A stretch of 64,000 nt of DNA from Bacteroidales bacterium UBA3743 (GTDB lineage Bacteria; Bacteroidota; Bacteroidia; Bacteroidales; Paludibacteraceae): assembly GCA_002371265.1 (NCBI GenBank), contig DFGT01000031.1, positions 186,001-250,000 on the forward strand, in the 5' to 3' direction. This document shows, in pieces, positions 44,135 to 53,651 of the stretch. Below the pieces are notes generated by a model that was given only the letters and a program-made list of their open reading frames with translations, did not search any database and was not told the origin of the DNA. Numbering within the stretch: position 1 is the first letter of the stretch; each line of letters begins with the position of its first letter. The position numbers and the translations under genes were made by a program.

Positions 44135-45145
44135 TTAATCTTCATCTTCCGACTCGAGATATTTCTTAATTGATTTTCTCTTGTCAAAGAAACCTAAAAT
44201 GATGAAAGCGATAACATAAGCTATAGCTCCATAAATCAATGACAATGTCAAAACTTTCGGAGATGTTGAAGTAATTGCAAAATCACGGTTGAAGTATACA
44301 CTGGCAACCTTTTTCTGCAGCTCAATCTCACAGTCAAAACTCTTATTCTTCAATTTTAGGATATCATCATGAAACAACTGACGGTTACTCTCAGACACAA
44401 TCATCGGACCATCAATCTGCATTGTCTTTTTTCTGTATGCCTCAGAGAAATACTCCTGTCGACGCAAAGAATCAAGCACTCCAGCCTCAGCATCATACTG
44501 AACAATCATCTTCTTAAGCATCTCTTGTCTTGAATCATAATTTCTCTTCACCTCCTCATTTGTCGAAAGATAATGAACCAATCCATTTTTAATTGTGTCG
44601 ACAACTGGCAGTTCAGAAGTGACAATCTCTACCTGAAGTCTGTCATAGATTCTCACCACAGAAGTATCCTTTAAGTATCTTCCGTTCTTATCTACCTCGG
44701 TAGGAGCTCCAGAATGACGGTCGTCTATCCAGAAATATGAGGAAACTTTCTTAAGTTTAGACGCAGCGGCGAGTCCTTCTTTAGTCACCTTTCCATTTTC
44801 ATCAACCATTCCCATCATTTCTGCAACTTTTGTATAATTCTTCTTCTTGCAGAACAGATTCAACGACTCCAACAAGTCGTCACACACGTCGGCACTTGTA
44901 GTTTTCAAAAATGCCAAAGACTCAAGTGTATACTTTGTATAATAGTTTTCCATAACACTTTGGCAAATACCTCCTCCGATTCCTATCAAGAAAGCAAATG
45001 TCAAAGCAATCTTCTTTTTCCATGCGAATCGTAATGCATGTCTAACCTTACACTTAAACCATTCCTTCGCTTTTCTACATTTTTCATAGAAAGCTTTGAA
45101 TAACCAAACTAGATCTAATTCTTCATTGTTGTTTTGCTGTTCCAT
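44135..45145 (-). CDS. Wzz-like chain-length/cell-envelope protein
   Basis: The 336-residue protein has a cytoplasmic lead, a transmembrane helix (IALTFAFLIGIGGGICQSVM at about 45-64), a periplasmic middle with strong helical sequence, and a second helix near the C terminus (LSLIYGAIAYVIAFIILGF). This is the layout of Wzz polysaccharide co-polymerases. The conserved Pro-rich segment after the second helix is weak, so the family call is tentative. It lies in an operon between the EnvC-like and aroB genes. Confidence 0.62.
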   Translation of the reverse strand: MEQQNNNEELDLVWLFKAFYEKCRKAKEWFKCKVRHALRFAWKKKIALTFAFLIGIGGGICQSVMENYYTKYTLESLAFLKTTSADVCDDLLESLNLFCKKKNYTKVAEMMGMVDENGKVTKEGLAAASKLKKVSSYFWIDDRHSGAPTEVDKNGRYLKDTSVVRIYDRLQVEIVTSELPVVDTIKNGLVHYLSTNEEVKRNYDSRQEMLKKMIVQYDAEAGVLDSLRRQEYFSEAYRKKTMQIDGPMIVSESNRQLFHDDILKLKNKSFDCEIELQKKVASVYFNRDFAITSTSPKVLTLSLIYGAIAYVIAFIILGFFDKRKSIKKYLESEDED

Positions 45146-45171
45146 AGTATTAGCTTTACGTTATTATCCTT

Positions 45172-46467
45172 TTATTGTTTTCTTTTCCATCCTTTTATCC
45201 ATTCTTCAGGATTCTGCAATTCCTTCTCCTTCCAAATCTGGAAAAAAAGTGTTGTTTTATTATCGTCATTTTCATCCTCATAGACACTACCTATTCTATC
45301 TCCTGCCATCACCTTCTGACCTTTTCTGACAAAAATTTTCGTTAGATTTGAGTATACTGAAAGATAATTTCCATGACGAACAATCACCGCTGTATTGCTT
45401 CCAGGCACAGAGAACAATTGTGTCACCTCTCCTTCATAAACTGCCTTTGCAACAGCTCCAGCTTCAGATGTACAATAAACACCTTTATTGTTGGTCTTCA
45501 CATGTCGTAAGACAGGATGGAACTGTATACCGAATCTTCCTGTTATATGTGAGCCAGGGAGTGGAGACGGGAGTGTCCCTTTTGATCCTTCAAAGGCTTT
45601 GTTTTCAGTTTTTACCTGATTTTTAGCCTTTTCATCGTTCTTCTTGGCCATACGTTTAGCTGCCTCTTCAGCCTCCTTCTCGATCAACTCCTTTATTTTT
45701 TGATCAAGCTTTTCAGCTGCTGCTTGCTGTTTCGCAAGTTCGGCGGCAAACTCCTTTTCTTTGTTTTTCAGAGATACAAGCAGACGGTTCTGCTCATCCT
45801 TCTCCTCAATCAGTTTTTGGTTTTCAGCCTCACGTTCCTGCACAAGAAGTGTTGACTGCGACTTTTGCTCGGTAAGTTGAGAACGCTTTGCCACTAAATC
45901 ATCTCTGTTCTTGCCTATCTCGTCGGCACGCGACTTACGCATACTTGCAAAATCCTGTATATATCGGAATCTTCTGTATGCCTGGCTAAACGACTCCGCA
46001 GAAAGTACAAACATCAGTTTGCTATACGATGAATTCTTTACGTACGCATGATAAATCAAGTCAACATATTTCTCTTTGTTGCTCGCATACTCGAGTTCAA
46101 GTCTCAAAATATCCTTTTCAAGAGATGAGATGTTTTCTTGAAGTGTTTGTATCTCCACATTCTTGTTTTGAATCAACCTGCTTCTCTCCTCTATACCTTG
46201 ATCAAGACGAGATACCTCACGCATGGCCTTCTTTGTGGAAAGTTGAGTGTTTTTCAGACTATCTTGAGCTCGTTTCAAATTCTTTTGCACCTTCTCCTGC
46301 TCATTTTTCAGAGAGTTGATGCTTTTGGAAGTTTTTGAAGATGTTTTGGTTTTTGTCGTTTGAGCCGATTTTTTTTGGCTCCATATTGGAGTAGACGAAG
46401 ATATGCCGACACCAACAATAAGTGTCAACATAAGTTTTAACAACGTTTTTTCTCCTCCATAAAACAT
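45172..46467 (-). CDS. EnvC-like murein hydrolase activator
   Basis: The 431-residue protein has a signal peptide, a long coiled coil (about 50-290: VQKNLKRAQDSLKNTQL, then SRADEIGKNRDDLVAK) and a C-terminal LytM/M23 domain (about 310-431). The zinc motifs are degenerate: HxxxD reads RHVKTNNKGVYC and HxH reads FFQIW. Loss of catalysis is typical of EnvC, which activates cell-wall amidases during division. Start at 46467 or 46431 (MLTLIVGVG) is unresolved. It follows the DUF4292 gene by 30 bases. Confidence 0.85.
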   Translation of the reverse strand: MFYGGEKTLLKLMLTLIVGVGISSSTPIWSQKKSAQTTKTKTSSKTSKSINSLKNEQEKVQKNLKRAQDSLKNTQLSTKKAMREVSRLDQGIEERSRLIQNKNVEIQTLQENISSLEKDILRLELEYASNKEKYVDLIYHAYVKNSSYSKLMFVLSAESFSQAYRRFRYIQDFASMRKSRADEIGKNRDDLVAKRSQLTEQKSQSTLLVQEREAENQKLIEEKDEQNRLLVSLKNKEKEFAAELAKQQAAAEKLDQKIKELIEKEAEEAAKRMAKKNDEKAKNQVKTENKAFEGSKGTLPSPLPGSHITGRFGIQFHPVLRHVKTNNKGVYCTSEAGAVAKAVYEGEVTQLFSVPGSNTAVIVRHGNYLSVYSNLTKIFVRKGQKVMAGDRIGSVYEDENDDNKTTLFFQIWKEKELQNPEEWIKGWKRKQ

Positions 46468-46497
46468 CTCGCTTCTTCCTTGCCGTTAACAGTCTGA

Positions 46498-47274
46498 TTA
46501 ATAAGTTTTCAAAAACTCATCCATTGAGATTCTCTGATAAGAAGTTGGTATCTTCACCTCAAAATTTCTGTCCTTATCAAGCTCTATATTCTCCACAGTC
46601 ATCGTGATATCACGTCTGACTGTACCCTTCTTTATCGACAAGAATGTGGTACGTGGGTAACGGACATTCTTCACATTGAAATAGTCGGAATAGCGCCACT
46701 CCGTAAAGTAGTCGTAGCCAATACTTATTGAGCCAGAAGAGAGCTCCTTGCTCGAATTGTATTCGAACTCCTGAAGAACATTTCCTTTTGTGCGCGTCAA
46801 CTTAATACGTCCGTTCATCTCTGTCGCACCAAAATCCGAAGCTTTTGGAAAATAGTCTTCACCATACAGGAATAGACGATTTGTAAATATTGCCTCGAAA
46901 GCCGAGTAATTCAAATCCATTCCTTTTTTGTGCATCTCGTCATAAGAGACAGACACAAACTTTTTATCCACACGGTTGATCATAATGACTCCCGTCTTAT
47001 TGATCGCTATTCTAAAGAACTCCATTCCTGGCAATGGCATGATTGAACAGATGATCACACTATCACGGGCAATACGGATTGATCCAGACGAGTTTAATTC
47101 TGTGCCCGCAAGAGTCAATGTGAACGACATCTTATCGATACTTAAAGTCCGAAACACATCACTTTTTGTAGAGACACGTGCCTCCTCCGCTGTAGTATCA
47201 CCTTTTTTAGTTTTACACGATGACACAAACAGACACATCGTTAAAGCCAAAAATATTTTAACAATTTTCTGCAT
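46498..47274 (-). CDS. DUF4292 lipoprotein
   Basis: The 258-residue protein has a lipoprotein signal (KIFLALTMCLFVSSC) and the DUF4292 pattern: SFTLTLAGTELNSSGSIRI, IICSIMPLPGMEFFRIAI, then YRSDYF-like strands near the C terminus (FEVKIPTSYQRIS). The fold resembles LolA/LolB, so lipid or lipoprotein handling in the envelope is plausible. I chose the ATG at 47274 over 47283 since it gives the shorter, more typical n-region. It follows the TPR gene by 15 bases. Confidence 0.83.
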   Translation of the reverse strand: MQKIVKIFLALTMCLFVSSCKTKKGDTTAEEARVSTKSDVFRTLSIDKMSFTLTLAGTELNSSGSIRIARDSVIICSIMPLPGMEFFRIAINKTGVIMINRVDKKFVSVSYDEMHKKGMDLNYSAFEAIFTNRLFLYGEDYFPKASDFGATEMNGRIKLTRTKGNVLQEFEYNSSKELSSGSISIGYDYFTEWRYSDYFNVKNVRYPRTTFLSIKKGTVRRDITMTVENIELDKDRNFEVKIPTSYQRISMDEFLKTY

Positions 47275-47289
47275 ATTAATCAAATTAAT

Positions 47290-49050
47290 TTATTCTATAT
47301 ACTCTCCCGTCATCGCTTTTTTCTGAAGCGCGCTCGAAGGTTTGATTTTCATTTTCTCACAAGCTACAAGAGCCTTGTTCCATTCTTCACGAGCCTTCTC
47401 CACATTTCCCGTCTTGTAAAGAATATCACCATAATGCTCCAACAGCTCCGCATTGTCACTGCCTATTTTTGACAATGCCTGTTCTATATAAAGAAGAGCC
47501 ATCTGATAATCACCCTTCTTGAAATAAACCCATGCATATGTGTCGAGGAAGACTGCGCTGTTGGGGTCGACACTGACTGTCTTGCCACTCATTCTCTCTG
47601 CTTTGTCCAAATCCATTCCTTTCACAGCAAGCATATAGGCATAATTATTAAGCACCGACACTGCGTTAGGATTCAAGGCAAGTGCCTCTTCATATACACT
47701 CATCGCTTTTGCGGTATCTCCCATAGCCATGTTGATATCACCAATCTCACCGAGAATGCCAGAAGCAAGGTAAATGTCAGTAGGTTTTGCTATTTCTGCG
47801 GCTTTTCGCAAATACGGCTCACCTTTTACAGTATCTCCCTTCAAATAGTAAAGCCTACCCAAACGGTATGCGAAATCACTGTTATTTGGGAAATAGCTTG
47901 CTGCTTTTTTCAGTTTCTCCTCCGCTGCCGGAAGATTATTGTCGACGGCATATTTGAGAATCAAAGTATTCCACATGTCTTCCTGATATGGGTCAGCCTC
48001 CAGACTTTTTTCTATCAACGCGTAAGCCTCATCCGTGCGACCGTTTGCAGAAAGATAATCGACAAGCAGAGCATAAGTCGACGACTCGTGAGGATACATA
48101 TCTATCATTTTACGCAGACGTGTCTCTGTCACCAAATAACGGGATGTACTGTCAAGCCAAAGAGTAGCTGGAACTGCCATTTTCTGCTCATACTCAATAT
48201 CACGGCTCTCCAAGACAGGATCAAGATAGTATTTGTCGACTTTCTTAAGATCACGTTTTTTTGCGATATAGTACATACACATCTCATAACGCAACACGCC
48301 GCTGTCTGGCATCTTCTTCAATCCTTTCTTCAACGTCTTCTCCGTATTCCTGAAGTCACCTAAATATGAATATGCGTCGGCTTTGGCTGTGATATATTGG
48401 GGTTCAGCTGGGTAAGCGGCTATTAGTTTATCATACTCAGCCATTGCCTTCTTTTTGTCATGAAAACCAGAAATCCAGTTCGCAAACTTATATTTTGTGA
48501 TATCTAGCGACATACCCACCTGCTTCTCCAACTCGTCCAAAGTGGCAATAGCCTCTTTTGCCTGACGGTTCTCAGCATAAAGAGAAGCAAGCGTCATCAG
48601 ATAATAGTTTTTATCTGGACGCAACGCATGAATTTTCTCCGCATAATGAATAGCCTTTGGCAAATCCTTAATCTCATAAGAAAGATTCATAGCCATATCA
48701 ATATACGAAGATTCTGTAGAGTCAAGACTTATTGCCGTCTCTATCTCCTTCATCGCATCGGGAAGACGGTTGTAAGTGACGTTGACACGGGCTTTCTCAA
48801 AATGAACCTGAGGATTCATCGGATAAATATCCTCACATTTGGCAAGACAATAAAGCACACTGTCATATTTTTGAAGTTGCTTGTAACGCAACGCCTCATA
48901 AAAGTAGTAGTTGAAAGCAGCGTCAGGACTCTTTTGGCTAAATTCAAATGTCGACTCTGTCTGCTTTAGATCCTGTACAGAATGCTTGACCGCAGATGCA
49001 GAGAACATCGAAAACAAAAGAGCAGATATGATAAATAAGTTCTTCTTCAT
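47290..49050 (-). CDS. Exported tetratricopeptide-repeat protein
   Basis: The 586-residue protein has a signal peptide (FIISALLFSMFSASA) and about 12 to 14 TPR units through most of its length, such as SYLGDFRNTEKTLKKGLKKM, LGRLYYLKGDTVKGEPYLRKA and YGDILYKTGNVEKAREEWNK. TPR arrays act as protein-binding scaffolds; the partner is unknown. In this operon, sequence order dut-TPR-DUF4292-EnvC is conserved in Bacteroides-type genomes as I recall. A role in outer-membrane assembly is inference. Confidence 0.85.
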   Translation of the reverse strand: MKKNLFIISALLFSMFSASAVKHSVQDLKQTESTFEFSQKSPDAAFNYYFYEALRYKQLQKYDSVLYCLAKCEDIYPMNPQVHFEKARVNVTYNRLPDAMKEIETAISLDSTESSYIDMAMNLSYEIKDLPKAIHYAEKIHALRPDKNYYLMTLASLYAENRQAKEAIATLDELEKQVGMSLDITKYKFANWISGFHDKKKAMAEYDKLIAAYPAEPQYITAKADAYSYLGDFRNTEKTLKKGLKKMPDSGVLRYEMCMYYIAKKRDLKKVDKYYLDPVLESRDIEYEQKMAVPATLWLDSTSRYLVTETRLRKMIDMYPHESSTYALLVDYLSANGRTDEAYALIEKSLEADPYQEDMWNTLILKYAVDNNLPAAEEKLKKAASYFPNNSDFAYRLGRLYYLKGDTVKGEPYLRKAAEIAKPTDIYLASGILGEIGDINMAMGDTAKAMSVYEEALALNPNAVSVLNNYAYMLAVKGMDLDKAERMSGKTVSVDPNSAVFLDTYAWVYFKKGDYQMALLYIEQALSKIGSDNAELLEHYGDILYKTGNVEKAREEWNKALVACEKMKIKPSSALQKKAMTGEYIE

Positions 49051-49067
49051 TTCATTAGACTGAATTG

Positions 49068-49508
49068 TTAAATACCAGTATGACCGAAACCACCGTCACC
49101 TCGCTCCGTCTCCGAAAGATCACTCACTTCCTTCCACGAAACAGTTTCGTATCTCGCCACCACCATCTGACAGATTCTGTCGCCATCATTAACAGTGAAA
49201 TCAACATCTGAATGATTGATCAGAATCACTCCAATCTCACCACGATAATCTGAGTCAATAGTACCAGGAGTATTTAGCACAGTGATGCCATGTTTAAGAG
49301 CCAAACCACTTCTAGGACGCACTTGCGCTTCAAAGCCAACTGGAAGGGCTATGGATATGCCTGTTGGAATTAAACGACGCTCACCAGGAGCAATCACAAC
49401 AGGTGCTGAAATAGAGGCACACAAATCAAAGCCTGCCGACCCTGCTGTTGCATACTTAGGTAATTCTCTGCTTGAATTGCCAACTCTCTTAATCTCAACT
49501 TCTACCAT
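49068..49508 (-). CDS. dut: dUTP diphosphatase
   Basis: The 146-residue trimeric enzyme hydrolyses dUTP to dUMP and pyrophosphate. All five motifs are present: [47 protein letters not shown] and [10 protein letters not shown]. It is the first gene of the seven-gene operon that ends with aroA. Confidence 0.97.
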   Translation of the reverse strand: MVEVEIKRVGNSSRELPKYATAGSAGFDLCASISAPVVIAPGERRLIPTGISIALPVGFEAQVRPRSGLALKHGITVLNTPGTIDSDYRGEIGVILINHSDVDFTVNDGDRICQMVVARYETVSWKEVSDLSETERGDGGFGHTGI

Positions 49509-49840
49509 ATTGTGCTATTAAACGATGTTTGGAAAGCGAATATAGCATTTTTTTCCATTATATTATATGAATAGAAACTAAAATTTGAGATGAAGTAAAA
49601 ACTGATGAGTGACAAAATTTACGCAAAACCACAATTTTGGCGATTTCATCGGATTTTTTCATCACCGAAATTCTTTGAATCTACAAACTTTCTCTGCTGA
49701 AGAAATTTAGAAAACTGTATCTCAATATAGTATAAAAATGGAGACGGTGGTCAAATTAATATGACAACCGTCTCCCTCTTTAGTTGATAACAATAAAGAC
49801 AACACTTTTTAGCTTGTCTAGAAATAAATCCTTTTATGCC
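49509..49840. other. Intergenic stretch, terminator only
   Basis: 332 bases between dut and the glycoside hydrolase. Apart from the hairpin at 49740-49775, I see no gene, promoter or RNA structure. No clear TAnnTTTG box was found for dut. Confidence 0.5.
49740..49775 (-). terminator. Terminator of the glycoside hydrolase gene
   Basis: Arms GGAGACGGTGGTC and GACAACCGTCTCC pair at 12 of 13 positions around AAATTAATAT. On the minus strand ATTTTTATA follows. It ends the 49841-51796 gene. Confidence 0.75.
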
Positions 49841-51796
49841 CTAATCGACAATTGCTTTTATAACTCCCCTTGAAGACTTTAGGATATATGTGCCGCTGGC
49901 AAAACCTTTCTCCTTTAGCTTTTTAGAAATATCCACCTGACTTGATGTGATTTCACCATATTTTCTACCAGTAGAATCATAGATCTCAAATGTTTGCGGT
50001 TCGTTCGCATCTATAAGATCAACGACTGTGGGATCATACTCTACAAAAACGAACTTATCAATATTAATCCAGTCGCCCACAACACTCATACGCAATGTAT
50101 GTTCTCCCTGCGGCAATTTGGTCAATGTGCGAGTCTTTGTTTCTAGATAGCTCTCCCAATCATTGTCGTTAGGAGCAGTTTGAAGCATTTCTGTGATATT
50201 CTCACCATCAAGCTGTAGCTGTATTCCCGATTGCTCTCCTCCAGATGACAATGTAGCGGTAATATCATAGAAAGCCTCTTTCTCGACATTGACTGTGTAG
50301 TCGAGCCACTCCTCGTTCTGAGCATAGCCAACAGCATACTCGTTCGGTTTATCTTTGATAGTATATACGTCTACTCCCGTCTCCAAACGATATCCCTCAC
50401 CACGGTTCTGCTTGTCTTTATCATAATAAGCCACGCCCGCGCTTCCGTTATCAAAATACTCTGCCTCAATTGTACCCGGAATGGAAAGAGCTTTATCCAA
50501 GAATGGAGATCTTGGGACAACCTCTCCCGGAGTGATATAAAGACGGTAGGCATAGAGTTTGCTTGTGACATTCACCGGAACGACAATCTTTCCATTGTTG
50601 ACTGTGTAGATATCCGTGGCAAGAGTTTGCGGACCAGCCACAGCCTTGTCCTTATTCTCCCAAGTAACGACCTCCGTTGTCACCTCAACCTCACTTCCCA
50701 TCCACTCTGGAATGCCATCAATAGTAACGTCGACTGAACCAGTGTTGTTTCCACCCAAAACGATGCTTGCCTCACGCATCTTCTTGTTGACAGCGGCAAA
50801 ACCATCCAATCCCTCACTTTTATCATTTGGCGGAGTGACTGAAGCCATATATCCTTCCATGTCGCCATACCATTTATATAGATGCCAGCCGCCTCCCTTT
50901 TCGTTGTTGGCTGTGAGAATACTTCCTAATCTTCCCGGATATTGAGTGAACCACCAAGATATTGTCGCACTCTCAATTTTGTAACGTTCAAATTTCGCAA
51001 TAAATGGCACGGAGTAACCTGGACAACCTTCATATTTCTGCAACTCAGCATTTGAGCCCGCGCAATACTCATTCACACAGATAGGATAATCAGGCAAACC
51101 AAACTCTTTTTCAAGTTTTCTGACATTTTCCACAGCTCCTGGCAATCCTCCACTACCCCACTGATGCCAACATACAATATCAGGCAAACAATTGTTTTCC
51201 TTACAGAACTTGAAGAATTTTCTCATTCTCTCCTCGGTATAGTAGGCAATCGCAGGACCCACAATAGGCATATCCGGATCAAGTCTGCGCAACAATTCAT
51301 AAGTGGGCTTCCACACTGTGGAGTGGAAATCTCCATTGGAATCATTCCACGTGCCGTAAGGTTCATTCCAGATCACATAACTGTGGAAATTTGTAAGGCC
51401 GGAAGCTTTCTTTCTGTTGACACACTCCTCAACCTGTTTAAGCCAAGAATCCAGACCCGGCCACTTGTAAGGCCAATTAGGAAGAATATCTGGGAGCGTG
51501 ATCTGGACTTTTGCATCCGTACCTTTCAAGCGTTCAGCCACCTTCATAGCATCACCATAAGGATGCTGGTTTCCATAGCCACCCGCACCCGGCTGACAAA
51601 ACATCCTACACTTCAATGGACCGATCATCGCATTGATGTCGACGGGATACTGCTCCGTCACACCATAGAGAGCACCAGATGCACAATGAGTAACTTGGCG
51701 AATACTATCCGAGAGATTCACCTTCAAAGTGAAATCAGCCGCAAACGACGTCATTCCACATGCCAAAGCGATAGTTGTAAAAAGTCTAGATTTCAT
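49841..51796 (-). CDS. Secreted clan GH-A glycoside hydrolase with CBM6 and sorting tail
   Basis: The 651-residue protein has a signal peptide, a (beta/alpha)8 domain (about 30-310) with WNEPYGTW carrying the Asn-Glu acid/base pair and CVNEYCAGSN as the likely nucleophile strand, a linker domain, and a CBM6-type carbohydrate-binding module (about 450-585: IPGTIEAEYFDNGSAG, NEEWLDYTVNVEKEAFYD). A C-terminal tail (SGTYILKSSRGVIKAIVD) fits type 9 secretion sorting domains. GH39, GH30 or an agarase/mannanase-like family are options I cannot separate. It has a TATTTTTG box at 51821-51828. Confidence 0.75.
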   Translation of the reverse strand: MKSRLFTTIALACGMTSFAADFTLKVNLSDSIRQVTHCASGALYGVTEQYPVDINAMIGPLKCRMFCQPGAGGYGNQHPYGDAMKVAERLKGTDAKVQITLPDILPNWPYKWPGLDSWLKQVEECVNRKKASGLTNFHSYVIWNEPYGTWNDSNGDFHSTVWKPTYELLRRLDPDMPIVGPAIAYYTEERMRKFFKFCKENNCLPDIVCWHQWGSGGLPGAVENVRKLEKEFGLPDYPICVNEYCAGSNAELQKYEGCPGYSVPFIAKFERYKIESATISWWFTQYPGRLGSILTANNEKGGGWHLYKWYGDMEGYMASVTPPNDKSEGLDGFAAVNKKMREASIVLGGNNTGSVDVTIDGIPEWMGSEVEVTTEVVTWENKDKAVAGPQTLATDIYTVNNGKIVVPVNVTSKLYAYRLYITPGEVVPRSPFLDKALSIPGTIEAEYFDNGSAGVAYYDKDKQNRGEGYRLETGVDVYTIKDKPNEYAVGYAQNEEWLDYTVNVEKEAFYDITATLSSGGEQSGIQLQLDGENITEMLQTAPNDNDWESYLETKTRTLTKLPQGEHTLRMSVVGDWINIDKFVFVEYDPTVVDLIDANEPQTFEIYDSTGRKYGEITSSQVDISKKLKEKGFASGTYILKSSRGVIKAIVD

Positions 51797-51820
51797 GATT
51801 TTTGTATTAGATTATGGCAT

Positions 51821-51828
51821 CAAAAATA
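51821..51828 (-). promoter_or_regulatory. -7 box for the glycoside hydrolase
   Basis: TATTTTTG on the minus strand, about 25 bases before the start at 51796. Confidence 0.5.
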
Positions 51829-51927
51829 GACAAAATAATCTTTATGCAGGATAGCGAAAAATCTCAAACAGGAAAGACAAATGTTTTATGTAGTGATAAA
51901 AGGATTTTTGTTAAGGACAAAATCTTA

Positions 51928-53544
51928 TCAAAAGCCCCAAACAAACCGTGAAAAATCTCTTATTAGGTCAGACAAAGGAAAATATAGCAATATAGATGCC
52001 ACATTAGCAAGGAAAGCAACTCCCCATGCCTTTAGTTTATAATGTTCACATGTCTTTGATAATTTGCGAGAATAAAATATACTTTCAAAGATCCAGACTA
52101 AAGGTTCCAAAACTATTAAAAGAAAACCATATCCTATAACTTCGTATGTGCCTGGTCGTGCATTAGCAATTCCTAAAATAAGGAAATTCATCAATAAATT
52201 AGTAAAGACATTGGTAATAGCAACGATACGGACATCTCGCTTGTTACGATAGAAAATCCAAAATACAAATGATTCTATCAAAACTGTGAGAATCATCACC
52301 AAAATAAATTGTGTAATGAGAATCTTATCATCGTATGATTCTTCTGTTATTTCTTGAGAAGGATCATCTGGAATAATGAATTTTGTATAACCTTGATGAT
52401 ATGGAACATAAGTAACATAAGCTTTCTCTAGATTCGGATAATAAATAACCATTTCTCTTTTATAATCTTTGCTCATAAGCTCATTGGTACACGTATTAAA
52501 CCGACATATTTGAGAAGAAGAACGATCAAACAAATTCAAATCAACACGATGAAATGCAGAAATAACACTATCCTCAAAACTCTTTTCGACAGTCGGAACC
52601 AGTACTGAATCCTGCTCTGTTTGAGCAACTCCTTCTAAAACATATAGTTGATTACTGCCTTTCAACCAGCAAAAATCATCCGATGAATATATGCCTGCAG
52701 GCAAATGTCTTTCTTTATGGTCTTTTGTTTTTACATCAACATAGTTGACATACAAGTCCTCATTAAGAACAACAGATCCATACTCTGAAACCACTAATTG
52801 ATCCGTTTTATTGTCCGCATTATTAACAAGGGAAGCTCCTTTTCTCACTTCAACTCCCTTCTGTCCTATACAATTTTCCGTGTTTAATTTTAAAACTCCA
52901 TTTGAAACAATGTATTTGCCAAAGAAAGATTTGGTCGACTTATTAATCATTTTAATATCAAGAACTCCTTCGTGAGTCTTGATAATATCACCATAACCAG
53001 AAAGATCTATTACATTCAATGTGAAATAATCATCTACAAAAAGATAGGCGCTTTTATCAATTTTCAGTTTATCAACACTCAGATATTTTGTTCCATATAT
53101 GAATAAACTGCCACTATCAATCTTCAAATCAAAAATATGAGCGTCAAAAATAATAAAAAGCGAACCGTTATTTGAAAGCTCTAATCTATTTTCATATTTG
53201 TTTGACTTCAAATCCGCCTGACAATTTGAAATGTATATTGTGTCATGAGAAGATGTATCAGCGACAAAGACATCTCTACAATCTGGCAGTTCTTCGGGGT
53301 TGAACAATTCTTCCTCAGATTGAGGAAATAATTTATTCAATTCAAACGATGCTGGAATATCATTCAAAACTGTATCCTGTCCGTAACGCGTATAAACATA
53401 ATATCCCACATAAAACTCTCCTTGATCTTTAGGACCAACTATAATATTTCTATTGGTGAGAAACCTATATTCAGGCGAAGGTATATTCGCCAATGTAATA
53501 TTCGATATAAATAGAAAAAAGAAAATAAGTAGACGCTTAAACAT
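51928..53544 (-). CDS. Beta-solenoid-like exported protein with C-terminal membrane domain
   Basis: The 538-residue protein has a signal peptide, about 370 residues of beta-rich repeated sequence (KIDSGSLFIYGTKYLSVDKL, IDKSAYLFVDDYFTLNV, LDLKM-like strands), and four transmembrane helices at about 400-530 (ILITQFILVMILTVLIESFV). The exported part resembles a right-handed beta helix, as in autotransporter passenger domains, but here it is anchored by a membrane block. I know of no such combination. Function is unknown. A hairpin separates it from ompA. Confidence 0.6.
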   Translation of the reverse strand: MFKRLLIFFFLFISNITLANIPSPEYRFLTNRNIIVGPKDQGEFYVGYYVYTRYGQDTVLNDIPASFELNKLFPQSEEELFNPEELPDCRDVFVADTSSHDTIYISNCQADLKSNKYENRLELSNNGSLFIIFDAHIFDLKIDSGSLFIYGTKYLSVDKLKIDKSAYLFVDDYFTLNVIDLSGYGDIIKTHEGVLDIKMINKSTKSFFGKYIVSNGVLKLNTENCIGQKGVEVRKGASLVNNADNKTDQLVVSEYGSVVLNEDLYVNYVDVKTKDHKERHLPAGIYSSDDFCWLKGSNQLYVLEGVAQTEQDSVLVPTVEKSFEDSVISAFHRVDLNLFDRSSSQICRFNTCTNELMSKDYKREMVIYYPNLEKAYVTYVPYHQGYTKFIIPDDPSQEITEESYDDKILITQFILVMILTVLIESFVFWIFYRNKRDVRIVAITNVFTNLLMNFLILGIANARPGTYEVIGYGFLLIVLEPLVWIFESIFYSRKLSKTCEHYKLKAWGVAFLANVASILLYFPLSDLIRDFSRFVWGF

Positions 53545-53605
53545 AAAATATAATATTGAACAATTTCAGCAATATATTGATTCTATCAAATAAAGTTCAA
53601 AACAA

Positions 53606-53633
53606 AAAGAGACGCGATTTCTCACGTCTCTTT
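53606..53633 (-). terminator. ompA terminator (AGACG-N10-CGTCT hairpin, copy 4)
   Basis: Arms AAAGAGACG and CGTCTCTTT with loop CGATTTCTCA, 18 bases after the ompA stop. On the minus strand TTTTTG follows, so it works as a terminator. Confidence 0.75.
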
Positions 53634-53651
53634 CAGTATATTAAATATTCA

